Shown here in pieces: positions 11,388 through 23,324 of a stretch of 64,000 nt of DNA; position 1 is the stretch's first letter, and each line of letters starts with the position of its first letter. The stretch is from NCBI GenBank assembly GCA_963921195.1, contig OY992540.1, positions 195,394,692 through 195,458,691 of the forward strand, in the 5' to 3' direction. Origin of the DNA: Pegoplata infirma (taxonomy: Eukaryota; Arthropoda; Insecta; Diptera; Anthomyiidae). Made by a program: the position numbers and the translations under genes. The notes under the pieces were generated by a model. The model saw nothing but the letters and a program-made list of their open reading frames with translations. It was not told where the DNA came from and did not search any database.

Positions 11388-11700
11388 TTTTTCATAAATT
11401 AATTTTTTTATGATTTTTTTTTTTATCAATTTTTTTTTTTGATTAATTTTTTATTACATAAATTTTTTTTTATCAATTTTTTTCTAATCAAAATTTTTTA
11501 TATTTTTTTTCATCAATTTTTTTTACATCAAAAAGTTTTTCTTTTCATAAAAAATTTATCTTTTCATCAAAAAATTTTACTTTTAATCCAAAAATTTTTC
11601 TTTTCATCAAAAAAATTGTTGTTTTCATCAACATTTTTGTTTCAATTTTTTTTTTCTTTATCAAAATCTTTTATTCATCAAACATTTTTTTTCACCAAAA
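11388..11700. repeat. T-run/CATCAA low-complexity repeat, right side
   Basis: It continues the 9085-9330 repeat. It yields a 129-codon K/F-rich frame that is an artefact of the repeat. Confidence 0.6.
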
Positions 11701-12130
11701 ATCATTTTTCCCAGTTTTTGTTACCAAAACTACAAGTAACAACAAGTAACAACTTTTCACATAAAAATGTTCCATTTGTTTATCAAATGTACATAAAACA
11801 AGTCATAAAACAACTCTCCAAAATGTAAAAACACTTTTTTCCACTTTTTTTTGCACTCATTTACCAAATGGACAGCTCTTTTGGTTTGGACTGAATCTTG
11901 CTTTCCGCAGACAGATAGACGGATGTGTATAGCTTCGTTTTGCATGGAGTTGCAAAGTAATACAACATTATTTTTACTAAAAAATACTTTGCTTTGGCAA
12001 GTACACCCAAATCTTCCGCAAAACATTATAATGATTTAATGTTTTGGGCAAGAGTACAAAATTCGCAGGCATTTTTCAAAGTTCTGCTGCTTTTTTTTCA
12101 TTTGGTTTTGCCCACAAAATATTTTGAGTG
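11701..12130. other. AT-rich spacer, no gene seen
   Basis: Somewhat less skewed sequence with short overlapping frames on both strands. Nothing recognisable. Confidence 0.3.
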
Positions 12131-12170
12131 CAGATTCGGCTAAGTCGAACTTAACTTTTCTGCTTGTTTT
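12131..12170 (+). mobile_element. HINE-A 3' end fragment
   Basis: GATTCGGCTAAGTCGAACTT followed by TTTCTGCTTGTTTT, the terminal hairpin and tail only. Confidence 0.6.
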
Positions 12171-12370
12171 ATTTCTTTTCGCAATTTTTAAGCTTTTTTA
12201 ACATTTTTTTTTAACATTTTTCCGACTTATCCTGAACTTTTTTTTTAGCATTTTTTATATATTTTTTTTTCTTAAATCGGTTGAACGATTTTTAGATATG
12301 GCTGTAAGAAATTTGCATAAAATGGCAATTTTAAGTACAAGAAGTTAAAAAAAAACCGTTAAATTTCTTT

Positions 12371-12760
12371 TCCTTGACCTTTTCATAGAGCTTTCATTCA
12401 AACTTAATTTGAGCTAAATACGATAATTTTAACCCGTGGCGCCCTTCGACAAAAGTTTTGGATTTTTGGAAAATTTCCACCAGTATTTTCGATTTTTAGA
12501 ATTAAAAAAAGTTGTTATTAATTTTGGCATGCTGAATATGAATATTAAAAAAAAGTCTAAAATCGGTCGAACGGTTTTCGAGATATCGGCATTTAAATTT
12601 TGTCAAAAAATTTCTCACAAGAAATAATATTTTTTTTTTATTTTTTGTTTACTGAATATTTTATAGAGTTTGATAAAGGCCTTCACTTAAAGTTTATTTG
12701 AGTCAAATCAGATAATGGCGCCCTTCGATGAAAGTTTAGAGTTTTTGCTGACAATTTTCT
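12371..12760. repeat. Two direct ~100-bp units about 290 bp apart
   Basis: Both units share TTGAG, CAGATAAT/CGATAAT, GGCGCCCTTCGA and AAAGTTT words (12371-12470 and 12674-12760). The region also holds CGAGATATCGGC-like words seen near 16230. Confidence 0.45.
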
Positions 12761-12795
12761 AAAAAACCAAAACTTTGATTTAAGATCGCCACGGG
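12433..12795. mobile_element. Possible piggyBac-like MITE, CCCGTGGCG ends in TTAA
   Basis: TTAA|CCCGTGGCG at the left and CGCCACGGG|TTAA at the right, 363 bp. Because part of the interior belongs to a direct repeat that extends beyond the left end, the boundary may be coincidental. Confidence 0.4.
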
Positions 12796-12799
12796 TTAA

Positions 12800-13870
12800 A
12801 ATGATTTTTTCATATGTTTTTTTGAAAATTTTTCTAATTTAAAATTTTGGAAATGGTGTTTTTCATACTAATACAACTTTCAACATTTCCATTGACCGAC
12901 TGTTCTGTTTTTTTTTATTATTATTTATATGTTGTGTGTTGTTATGTTGCCCTTTCTTTAGTTTGGCAACTGTTTTTTTTTTCAGTATTTTGGCGATTTT
13001 ATTTTTTCCTTCATTCAGATGTTTCAACTTTTTCGTTTGTAGTTTTAGGTTTGTCACTACTGAGAGACGTGCCAGACGTGAGTTGATCGTAAAGATTTCT
13101 TTAACCAAAAAAAAAAGTTCAAGTTTTTATGTTGGACGGCATAAGATTGTTTGGTTTTTTGTTTTTATTTTTTGGGTGAGCTGCTGCTACAGAATGCATT
13201 TCGAAATTTTAATTCTTAAGAATTTGGCACATTTTTATACAGATATTTTTCAAAAAAAAATTTTTTTTGGTAGAACAATTTAAATGTTTTCAATTGTTTT
13301 GTTTAGCTGGGAATAAAAAAGGATGAGTTACATTTAGTAAGACTTTAGCAAGAAAAAAAAAACAAAATTGGTGATTTAAGAAAAAAATTGCATTTTTTAT
13401 TTGATTTTAAATGACAGTTTAAAAAGAAAAAGGTAGCGATTTTAGTTGTCAATTGTATATTATTTTCATTTTAAAAGTTTTCTTGTCTCATTGTATCGTT
13501 TGTCTTTTTGTGATGAAATGTGAAAACTTTTTTAAAGGTTAAAACTTGGTCACGACCGCTCGGTACTTTGGTAAAATTAAATATCGAAGCATATGATAAC
13601 TTCATAGGAATTATTGTTTTGTTTTTTGCTGGAGGATCCTAGACAAAAAGTTTTAAATTTGATAGGACCTTTAGTTTAGGAAATCCAAAAAGTACCAAAG
13701 TACAATTTTTAGCCATTTTCACTTTATTAGAATAAGCACATCCTAACAGTTTTTTCAGAATGTTTCGTTTCAAAACATCAAGTTTTTATGACCATTATGG
13801 TGGAGAAAATTTAGCTTTTTTTCTAATTTAGAAAAAACTTTTTTTAAACTGGTCCTTTTCTTAGAACATA
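12800..13870. other. AT-rich region, no gene supported
   Basis: Overlapping 79-115 codon frames at 12847-13283 are rich in F, S and V and disagree between strands. A GTACTTTGGTA / GTACCAAAGTAC pair (13562, 13690) relates to the repeats at 16.9-19.2 kb. Nothing else was seen. Confidence 0.35.
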
Positions 13871-13874
13871 TTAA

Positions 13875-14676
13875 CACTCTATCTCCCATTTTTAGGCCTT
13901 TTTTTAAATTTTAGCCCTTTTTCAAATATTCTTATAGAACACGACTAAGGTGTGCGTTTAAAGGGTTAAATTATTCTACAAATATTTTCTGCATCAAATT
14001 TTACTAGGAACTTTTGGCCATTTACAACACTTAGTAAAATTTAATGCAGAAAATGTTTCTAAAACATTTTTTTACCCTTAAAAGGCACGTTTTAGTACGA
14101 GATTCACGTGAACCACGCGTGAGTGATTTTCATTTCAATCACGTGATTGTGAGTGAACGTGAGTTTAAAAAATCTAAGTGAGTGATTAGTGAGTCATTTA
14201 TTTTTTGTGTTAGTTTGAGTAATTTGATTTTTTGATTTGTCCAATTGTTTTTTTTCATTTCTTGTAAAAAAACATTTTTTAGGAGGTTTTTTTTTGGTAA
14301 GAAAATTTTATTGCGTGGGTAGATTTTACGTGACTCACGTGATTGAATCTTTTGTGAGTCACCCGTGAGCGTGAGTAACATTTTTATCACTCACGTAAAT
14401 AGTGAGTGAGCGTGAGTAAAAAAAGTTTGCGTGAGTGAGTGTGTGTCAAAATCCACTCACGCGCCCATCTCTAGTATGTGGTAATTTACAATTTTACATT
14501 TTTAAGAATTTTGCACTTTTTGCACGAACTTTTGGCCTTTAACAGCCCCTACTTAAATTTGATGCAAAAAGTTTTTGTAGAACATTTTAACCCTTGAAAC
14601 GCACGTTTAATTAGTGTTCAATGAGGATATTTACAAAAAAGGACCAAAATGACCCCTAAAAATAGCAGGTAGAGGG
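13875..14676. mobile_element. TTAA-flanked piggyBac-like MITE hosting a hAT-like MITE
   Basis: Left TTAA|CACTCTATCTCCCATTTT, right reversed TTAA|CCCTCTACCTGCTATTTT. The TIR is ~22 bp with ~5 mismatches, and TTAA lies at 13871-13874 and 14677-14680. The interior contains mirrored TGCAGAAAATGTT / ATTTTCTGCATCA words. It is split by the ACGTGAGTG-rich element at about 14097-14473. Confidence 0.6.
14097..14473. mobile_element. ACGTGAGTG-rich hAT-like MITE, left end degenerate
   Basis: The right end CTCACGCGCCCATCTCTA is identical to that of the copies at 29176-29669 and 33531-34108. The left part GATTCACGTGAACCACGCGTG matches their interior but lacks the terminal ~20 bp. No clear TSD. The body is densely packed with GTGAGTGA and CACGTGA words. 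Confidence 0.65.
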
Positions 14677-14699
14677 TTAATCTCTTTATATTTTACATA

Positions 14700-14895
14700 A
14701 ACATTTGTCCATGAGAAAGCTGTTTTCGAAATGGGTCCCGCGTTTGCTCTTTCACTAACAATAAGGCACATAGCCGTGTCATCAGTCGTTGGTTACCGAA
14801 GTCAAATCGCACGAAATACACTTTCAATTGGTTCCGCACCCTCCGAAAGAAATTAGTAAAGAAAAACGACCTCGAGCTAGAACAACCATGCTCCA
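14700..14895 (+). mobile_element. Fragment of the CTCGAG-containing TTAA MITE
   Basis: AATTAGTAAAGAAAAACGAC and CTCGAGCTAGAACAACCATG parallel the right end of the element at 23325-24294 (AATTAGTAAAGAAAAAATTG, CTCGAGCCAGAATAAACATC). The upstream part is the least AT-rich stretch nearby but has no supported gene. Confidence 0.4.
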
Positions 14896-15345
14896 AATAT
14901 CATCAGACAGTTATCAGTTAGTCATCAGTCAGCCAAACGGTCATCAGTCAGCCAATCGGTCATCAGCCAGTAATCGCTCAGTCATGCGTCAGTCATAAGT
15001 AAGTCATCATTCAGTCAGCCATAAGTTAGTCAGTCAGTCTTACAGTCAGTCATCAGTCAGTCTCAGGCAGTCATCAGTCAGTCATCAGTCAGTCAGTCTC
15101 AGGCAGTCATCAGTCAGTCTCAGGCAGTCATCAGTCAGTCAGTCAGTCAGCCAGTCATCAGTCAGTCATCTGTCAATCATCAGTCAGTCATCTGTCAGTC
15201 ATCAGTCAGTCATCATTCAGTCATCCGTCAGTCATTAGTCACTCACTAGTTATTTCTTTTTTTATTTTTTTATTAAACAGTCATCATTCAGAAATCAGTT
15301 CATCAGTCAGTCAGTCTTCATTCAGTCGATAGCGAAAAGGAACAC
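14896..15345 (+). repeat. GTCATCAGTCA minisatellite
   Basis: Variable 8-19-bp units built from GTCA, GTCATCA and GTCTCAGGCA, plus TCATCTGTCA variants. A 45-bp AT-rich break lies at about 15240-15290. Confidence 0.85.
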
Positions 15346-15365
15346 AGTGACATAAAATAGCAACT

Positions 15366-15935
15366 TTTTATACCCTACACTTCTCAGTGGTACAGGGTAT
15401 AATGAGTTTGTGCTGATGTTTGTAACTACCCGAAATATTGCTCCTAGACATACTTTCAAGTATACCGATCGACTCAGAATCACTTTTTGAGTCGATTTAG
15501 CGATGTCCGTCCTTCCGTCTGTCCGTCCGTCTGTCCATCTATCGGTTTAAGCACAATACAGATCGTAATTATCAATCAATTGACGTGAAATTTAAAACTT
15601 AAGCATCTTTTAGCCCAAGGACGAAGCATATTGAAATTGGAGAAAATCGGTCCATGTTAAGACCTAGCCCCCATGCAAACGCCCCCTTTGGATTCGGCTT
15701 AAATGACTCTAATAACCGTATTATAATAGATATTGCTTTGAAATCTAGCAGGTAATCAAATTTTGTGTGTACGAATCCAAATCAAAAATTCAAAATTTCA
15801 AAGATCAGGTCAGTCCACATAATTCCCTCAAAATTCATAAAATCATATTTGATAAAAATTGTATTTTTAGGTGTTAAACGTGTGCTTTAGTAAACTAATC
15901 AATCTATATATCGTGAACCTATATTCAAAATATGC
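15366..15935 (+). mobile_element. HINE-B, 5' part
   Basis: TTTTATACCCTACACTTCTC, GTGGTACAGGGTATAATGAG, GCTGATGTTTGTAACTACCC, GAGTCGATTTAGCGATGTCC and a short CCGT/CTGT tract at 15504-15540. The 3' hairpin is absent; similarity fades near 15930. Confidence 0.7.
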
Positions 15936-15937
15936 CA

Positions 15938-16823
15938 ACTCAAATTTGACGGAAATGAGTTTCCGATGGCAAATAGCTCCCCTATGTAATACCTATCTGC
16001 CATAAAAATTTCAGAGCAAAAAAATAATTTGTTGTCGTTTTACATCCATTTTTGTTATTCTGCTAACTCAAAGTACATATTTTTTTGGTGGAAATAAATG
16101 CCAACTCCCATTGTAAATTTCCAAAAATTTTTCAAAAAAATTTTTAAAAAAAATAAGACCACATATCTTATTGCGTTTGCCATGCTGAACACGAATCTTG
16201 TAAAGATTTTGATATCTAATGACTGGTTCTCGAGATATTGCCATTTTAAAAATATCGGTAAATAGTGTTTGCAAAAAAAAAATCCTTATATTTATGTAAC
16301 TTTCAAACAATTTATCAGATTAAAACATTATGAATGGGGCAAATAAAGTCAATGATATAAGCTTTCAAAAAAGCTGGTTTGGAGTGACCCTATTGCAATA
16401 CAGCGTGAGTTACAGAGTGCCAACGTTGACCACCCTGAGATTAAAAGGCTTTCGGAGCTAGTAACTTTTAAAAATATGCAAAGATTTTTAATTTTTTGTT
16501 CAGTTTTTGCAATTACCGTACTAAGGATAACAAAAACCAAAAAAAAAAAAATTAAAAAATTTTTCCAAAAAAAATGTATTTTTATTTTCCGACAAAATAT
16601 GCCAACTCTAAAAAAATATTTGTTTTTTGATATAGTAATAAATGCCATCTCTGAAAAATACGCAAACAAGTGCAAAATATGAAAATTTTTGCATAGGTAA
16701 AAATTGTTTAGAATATTTAAACCATCTTGTGGAAGGTACATTGTTTATTTTTGCAATAATATGCGAAATAACTAGTTTTTTAGCTCTCCTGAAGAGTAAG
16801 CTTTTTCGAGTTGGCATTTATTG
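15938..16823. mobile_element. Possible TIR element with GCCAACTC ends
   Basis: ATGCCAACTCAAATTTG near the left and TTTTTCGAGTTGGCAT near 16817 form a short inverted repeat of about 10 bp. GCCAACTC also recurs internally (16090, 16601), so this may simply be a dispersed motif. A 130-codon minus-strand frame inside is not recognisable. Confidence 0.3.
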
Positions 16824-16839
16824 AATATAGTTCGACGAT

Positions 16840-19250
16840 ATATAAAGTAGTTCCGTGACGGACTGATGACTGACTGACTGACATATTAATCACGCATCAT
16901 CCCACAGCCCAAACCACTGAAGCTAGAGTCTTGAAATTTGGATTGTAATTTCGCCTCCCGGAATACATATCCGCTAAGGCTGGGTTTTTGGAAACTTTGA
17001 TTTTAAGGGGCAAAAACGAAGGGTTGAAAAAGGGGAAAAAGCGAGTACTTTGGTACTTTTTATTTTTTCTGAAAAAAAATTAAATTAATTTGAAATTTGA
17101 AATGTAGGATCCTCTAACGGAAAAACATTCCCAAAAAAGGACATTCTGGAAATTCGGATTCCTAAGGGCAAAAAGGGGTAAAAATGGTACTTTGGTACTT
17201 TTTATATTTTTTGAAATTAAGGGCCTACAAAAATATTAAAATTTGCAATGGTGGTTCCAACAACGGAAAAAATTCTGAAAACGTACTTTTTCGAAGTTCC
17301 GATTCTAATGGGGGTAAAAAAAGTGAGTACTTTGGTACTTTTTATATTTTCTGAAAAAAAAATCCTGTTTATTCGACAATAAGAATGTAGGATCCTCTAA
17401 CGGAAAAACATTTCCAAAAAAAGTACATTCTGGAAATTCGGATTCCTAAGGTAAAAATAGGTAAAAATTGTACTTTGTTAGTTTTTATGTTGTTTGAAAT
17501 TAAAGTCTTACAAAAATTAAAATTTGCAATGCTGTTTCCAACAACGAAAAAAATCTGAAAAAGTACTTTTTCGAAATGCCGATTCTAAGGGGGGTAAAAA
17601 GCGAGCACTTTGGTACTTTTTATTTTTTCTAAAAAAATCCTATTAATTTGAAAATTGGAATGTAGGATCCTCTAACATAAAAACATTCCCAAAAAGTACT
17701 TTCTGGAAATTCGGACTCCTAAGGGTAAAAAGTTGTAAAAAAATGTACTTTGGTACTTTCTAAATTTTTTGAAATTAAGGTCTTACAAAAAAATATTAAA
17801 ATGTTAGTTCCAACAAAGGGAAAAATTCTGAAAAAGTACTTTTTTGAAATTCCGATTCTAAGGGTGGGTAAAAAAGTGTATTTTGGTACTTATTATAATT
17901 CCTGAAATAATGGTGCTGGAAACTTTAAATTTGGAATGCATGGTCATTTAGCGAAAAAAGATTTCTAAAAAAGGCTAAGAATTTTCGGTTTTTTAGCGCA
18001 TGTAAGCGCATATTCGGAACGGAATGAAAGCCACATAGGACTAATCGGAATGGAACAGGGAATCAAATGGAATAAAACAGGGAACGAAATGGGGATTTGA
18101 AATTTGCAATGTAGGTGCGCCTCCCGAAATATAGATCATTTAAGGCTGTGTTTTTGGAAATGTTGATTCTAGAGAATAGGGGTAAAAAATGTATTTTATT
18201 ACTATTTATATTTCCACAAACCACTGAAGCTAGAGACTTGAAATTTGGAATATAGATGCACCTCCCGGAAAATAGGTCCCCTAAGGCTTGGGTTTTGGAA
18301 GTTTTGATTCTAAGGGGGCAAAATGTGCAAACACAGGTACGCTAGTACTTTTTATAGTTTTACAAACCAATGAAGCTAGAGATTTGAAATGTAGCTGCAT
18401 CTCCCGGAATATAGATCCACTTAGGCAGGGTTTTTTGAAATAATGATTCTATGTGGGTATAACGGGTAAAAAAGGTATTTTGGTACTTTTTATATGAACT
18501 TAAATAATGGTTTTATTAGCTTGAAATTTGGAACGTAGGATCCCATGCTTAAATAAAGGTCATAAAAAGTTAAAATTAGGAATGTATGATCCAACAACTG
18601 AAAAAACCTATGAAAAATGTACTTTTGTAAATTCCGATTCCGATCTAAGGGGATAAAACGAGTACTATGGTACCTTTTATATTTTCTGAAATAATTATGA
18701 TAAAAAATTTGGAGTGTAAGATTGCCTAGCGAAATAAAATATTCCCAAAAGAATAACTTTTAGAAATTCTAATTCCTAAGGAAATTAATGAAAAAAGGGA
18801 ATTATATATTCTTAAATAATGAGCCTATTAACTTGAAATTTGGAATGTAGCATCTTCTAACGGGAAAAATCCCCCAAAAAATTACTTTTTGGTACTGTTT
18901 ACATTTTCTTAAATAGGGGTCATAAAACTTAAATTCGGAGTGTAGGATCCAACAACAGAAAAAAATCTGTTAAAAGTACTTTTTTCGAAATTTCGATTCT
19001 AAGGGAGTAAAAACGAGCATTTTGGTACTTTTCATATTATCTGAAATAATGGTACTGGAAACTTTAAATTTGGAATATAGGATTGTCTAGCGAAAAAAAA
19101 AACATTTCCAAAAGATTTTTTTTTTTTAAATTCTGATTCGTAAGGAGTTAAAGGGGTACTTTTTATATTTTCTGAAACAAAATAAGGGACAAAATGATTC
19201 TTTTTAATTTAATTATCTTATACCTAGAAACTCTTTTGTTCTTTAACGGA
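16840..19250. repeat. Degenerate ~140-bp tandem repeat with GGTACTTTTTAT core
   Basis: TACTTTGGTACTTTTTAT recurs at about 17047, 17190, 17329, 17472, 17608 and 17748, a spacing near 140 bp. Units also share GAAATTTGGAATGTAGGATC, CTAACGGAAAAACATTCC and GGAAATTCGGATTCCTAAGG. The repeat degrades to the right. It opens with TGATGACTGACTGACTGACA at 16862. Confidence 0.8.
18005..18090 (+). repeat. GGAACGAAATGGAATGAAACAG-like short tandem repeat
   Basis: Four degenerate ~20-bp units within the larger repeat. The same motif flanks the hAT MITE at 19303-20054. Confidence 0.5.
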
Positions 19251-19302
19251 TACTATTCGAAAAGAAATGAACACCACATTGAACGAAATTGAATGGAGCA
19301 GG

Positions 19303-20054
19303 CATTGGCGTAGATAGCCCTGCCTGAATAATTTTAGCCCCCCCCAGAATTTTAATCATTCACATTTTTTTTTTTAATAATTTAATGATTTCATTAATTT
19401 TTGCAACAATAATTAATAATATGTAATGAGTCTTTAGGAATCGTTATGATTATTCAATGAGTCTTAAGGACTCGTAATGATTATTATATAAGATCTAATA
19501 GTTTTTCCCATTGAAAAATAGTCTGAATTATTGAAAAAAGTTTTTATATGAATCTGATGTTTTTGTCAGTAATAAAAACTTTACCGAATCTTAGGGTTTT
19601 ACCTTCAGGAAAACATTTTAACTTCTTTAATTTAAAAAAATTTCTAAATTCTAAGGGGTTTTTTATAGACAAAAGCTATTGAAAGAATGAATCTGAGAAT
19701 TTTGACTAATAATCATCAACTTTTGCAATCATCAGAACTTTTTCTTGAAAAAAATCATAGTAATCTAATGATTTTACTATAGGAAAAACATTAAAAATCT
19801 TTCATTCTCAAAACATATCTGGGAGTTCTAAATTTTCGAAAAATCTACAGAATCAAAATTAAAAAAAAAATATATATGAATTTTTAACTGCTTTCGGAGG
19901 GCAATCGTTTCTAGGACACCTAGACCCATGTTAAAGGGAACGCTTCAGGAATACGTCTGGGTTTTTCTATTAAAAAAAAAAAATAGCAAAAAATTAAACA
20001 AATCCTGGGGGGGCTTTAGCCCCCCCCCAGAAATGTTGACTTCCTACGCCAATG
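19303..20054. mobile_element. 752-bp hAT MITE with perfect 8-bp TSD
   Basis: Terminal CATTGGCGTAG / CTACGCCAATG and the target duplication GGAGCAGG at 19295-19302 and 20055-20062. Subterminal AGCCCCCCCCAGAA is mirrored by the GGGGGGGCTTTAGCCCCC region near 20010. No transposase ORF. Confidence 0.88.
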
Positions 20055-20479
20055 GGAGCAGGGAACGAAATGGAATGAAACTGGGAACGAATTCAAATGA
20101 AAATGTTTACAATTTTTTTTTTTTACTAAAAGTTTTTTGTACTAAAATTTGTTTATCAAGTAATTTTTCATTAATTTTGTTGTTTTGTTCATACATATTT
20201 GTTCATATTTTTACAAAATTTTTTCACTAAATTTTTGACTCAAAGTTTTTTTAATTAAATTTTTTTTGCTCAATTAATAAATCAAAGTTTTTTTTTTGAT
20301 AACATAAGACCGTCTTAAAGCTGACGTAGTATTTATTATATCAACTGATGTATTTGGTATTTTATTGTAAAAGTTGTGATGATCATAAGCACAGTTTTTG
20401 TAAAGGATTACTTAAGACATATATAAAGATTACATAGCGAAAAGTTCCAAAAATGGGTCATTTATTATCATTATGAAAT
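20055..20479. other. AT-rich spacer, no gene seen
   Basis: The minisatellite remnant GGAACGAAATGGAATG is followed by T-rich sequence. No recognisable feature. Confidence 0.3.
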
Positions 20480-20783
20480 TTTTCTGTATTTACGGGCAAC
20501 GAAATACCCTGCGCACGCTAGTACGGAATATAATTGGACCATTTTTGGACTTAGTCCCCCATATAAAAATTTCGACCGATATTCAGTTAAATCGGCCTAT
20601 TGACAAAAAATAAATCAATTCCACTAAAATTTGATCTGTGTGTGTTTTCTACACTAAAGAAAGATCTAATAAAAGACAGATCCAATCGGTCCATGTTTGG
20701 ACTTGGACCCATTTTCCGGAAAACACTGGTTTAGGGTATCATATGGACGGGTTTGGCCGACTATAACTTTCTTACTTGTTTCA
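20480..20783 (+). mobile_element. HINE-B, 3' part
   Basis: TTAGTCCCCCATATAAAAAT, GATATTCAGTTAAATCGGCC and GATCTGTGTGTG, then the terminal GACTATAACTTTCTTACTTG. Confidence 0.65.
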
Positions 20784-21540
20784 ATCAAAATTATTTCTAC
20801 ATGCCAAAATTTTTGCCATTTAAACCACTGTATCTCATTGACTACTAATTATCTCTAAAGTTTTTTTTTGTATATTTTAGTTTCTTAGCGTGGGTTGGTC
20901 CTCTTAAAGTTTAGTGTTGCTTTTTTCGTTGGTTTCTTGTCAAAATCAGTTTCAGTTTTTTTTTTAAATGGTGTTTTGTTAAACCGTTTAAATACTCCAC
21001 CAAATATACACACTTGAAACTGATTAAGTATTTAAGATAATTTTTTTTTTGTTGTTTTTGTTTAAGTTTTAAAAGTTACAAGAAACAAAAAAAAATAACG
21101 TACATTTGCATTTTGTTTAAAGATTTTGATCATTTACTTTTGTTTTAATTATCCAGAAAATGCATACCAACGATTTTATGGTAATAAAAATGTACCAGAA
21201 AAGGTCTGAAAAATGTCATTTGATTTTGTTGAAAGAGGAATTGAAATGACTACAACTGGCAATAATTAGTTGTTGCGGTTTTTGATTCCTGGTTGACTGA
21301 CATTTATGTATTTGTTATGGTGTAATTAAAATAGTTTTAAAAAAGTTGATAAGATGGATCTTTGATAACCCCCCCCCCAACCCCGCCCGTTCAGCACGGA
21401 GTCAGGTTAATTTTTTGTGAAAATTTTTTCATAACACCGTTCGACAAAAAAGAAAAAATAAAATCGTTAAATACGAACTGAATAATATACGTTTAAAACT
21501 AGAGACCAAATGTAGTAACACTGCATTAACAGTTTTTATT
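20784..21540. other. AT-rich spacer, no gene seen
   Basis: It includes the short inverted pair GAAACTGATT / AATCAGTTTC around 20950-21025 and an isolated CCCCCCCCCAACCCCGCCC run at 21370. Nothing else. Confidence 0.3.
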
Positions 21541-21977
21541 TTCGTGTTCCTGTTTCCTTTTAAAAGGACTTCAAAATTTTAAAGGATTAAATTTTATTAA
21601 ATAATTTTTTAAAATTTGTGCTTATCCTAGGATGCCACTAGTGATAGAAAATGAAAGAGGAGAATCTCCCCTAATTTTCCTATTTCTTATTTTTAAATAT
21701 CAGGAAAAAGGAGGTAAGTTACGTCCTTTCATAACTGTATCCTTCAATATCATTCAAAATTTTACCAAAATATTTTGGTAAAATTTCCAAATGACTTTAT
21801 TCACATCCTTTTATTCTGATATGGCAAAATAAAAAATGAAAAAATTAAGGGAGATCCTACTCTTCCATTTGCCATCTTCATTGTCATCCTAGGCCAAGTA
21901 CAAATATTTCTAAAATATTTTACAAAATGCATCCTTTAAAACATTGAAGTCCTTTTAAAAGGAAACAGGATCACGAA
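21541..21977. mobile_element. 437-bp full-length palindromic MITE
   Basis: TTCGTGTTCCTGTTTCCTTT at the left is mirrored at the right. The arms continue through TTTTAAAAGGACTTCAA, ATCCTAGGATG and GGGAGATCCTACTC-type words to a central palindrome ACCAAAATATTTTGGT near 21774. There is essentially no loop. Confidence 0.75.
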
Positions 21978-21980
21978 ATG

Positions 21981-22778
21981 AACAAGTAAGAAAGTTATAG
22001 TCGGTCAAGACCGACCATATGATACCCTACATCAGTGTGGACACCATGGACCGATTGTATCTATCTTTTGTTAGATCTTTACTTAGTGTAGAAAACACAC
22101 ACAGATCAAATTTTAGTGGAATTGGGTTATTTCTTTGTCAATAGGCCGATTTAACTGAATATCGGTCGAAATTTTTGTATGGGGGACTAAGTCCAAAAAT
22201 TGTAAAATTATATTCCGATTTGATTAGATTACTAAAGTACACGTTTAACACCTTAAAATATAATTTTTATCAAATATTTCCATTTTCATGAATTTTGATG
22301 GATTTATGTGAATATCGGGAGGGTGGTTTGTATAGGGACTACCAGAAGGACCTACCCGATTCTATTGGAACTTTGAATGAAGATTCGTGCATACAAAATT
22401 TGATTACCTGCTAAATTTCAAAGCGATATCTGTTATAATACGGTCATTAGAATCATTTAAGCCGAATCCAAAGGGGCGTTTGTATGGGGGCTAGGTCTTA
22501 ACATTGACCGATTTTTTCCAATTTCAATAGGCTTCGTCCTTGAGCCAAAAGATGCTTAAATTTCAAATTTCAAGTCAATTGATTGAAAACTGCGACATGT
22601 ATCGTGCTTAAACCGATAGATGGACAGAAGGACGGACGGACATCGCTAAATCGACTTAAAAAGTAATTCTGAGTCGATCGGTATACTTGAAGGTAGGTCT
22701 AGGACCAATATTTCGGGTAGTTACAAACATCAGCACAAACTCATTATACCCTGTACCACAGAGTGGTGTAGGGTATAA
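21981..22778 (-). mobile_element. HINE-B, complete copy
   Basis: Minus strand: 5' TTTTATACCCTACACCACTC at about 22778, the AATGAGTTTGTGCTGATGTT head, the CGATTTAGCGATGTCCGTCC body, and the 3' hairpin GGTCGGTCTTGACCGACT with the tail AACTTTCTTACTTGTT at 21981. It serves as the reference for the other B copies. Confidence 0.8.
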
Positions 22779-23324
22779 AAATTGTAAATGCAGTTTTACT
22801 CCATTTGATCTCTACTTTCAGACGTATATTATCCGGTTCATGTTTAATATTGCCTGTCGAATGGTGTAATGATTGTGTTTGAAACATATTTTAACAAAAA
22901 TAAATGATCGTTAATAACTTTGATATTTCAAAAGGAATATTGAAAAAACAGCTGTTTTGGCTTTCTAAAATTGTAAAAGCGATAAGTATCGGTTTTAACT
23001 CGGTTTTGTGAAATTAATAAATTTGGTCAATCTAATTATGGAAAAACAGAAAACTTAACTTAGAAAAATTTTCAAAAAAATGGCGCCCAAGCAGGGGCCA
23101 GTTGCAAATCGAGAAGGGTAACACAATGTGTGTCTTTTGAGTAATATAATAATAATATATAATAATAATAATTTGATCCAATGATCAGTTTTTTATTTAT
23201 TTTTCCAATTTTTATTTACAACCCATTTTAAATAATTTTAACCTAACCGAGAAATGTGTGTCTTTTGAGTATAACAATTTTCTGGTTTTATTTGTTTTAA
23301 AATTTTCCATTTAAGGATGTTTAT

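Noticed and set aside
11439..11828. 129-codon frame rich in F, H, I and K
   Set aside because: It is the translation of the T-run/CATCAA low-complexity repeat and has no domain-like composition.
14700..14998. Host gene exon in the least AT-rich stretch
   Set aside because: Frames on both strands are short and uncharacterised, and the right part matches a MITE end.
16349..16741. 130-codon minus-strand frame
   Set aside because: F/K/I-rich, overlapped by opposite-strand frames, inside a repeat-like region, and no recognisable motif.
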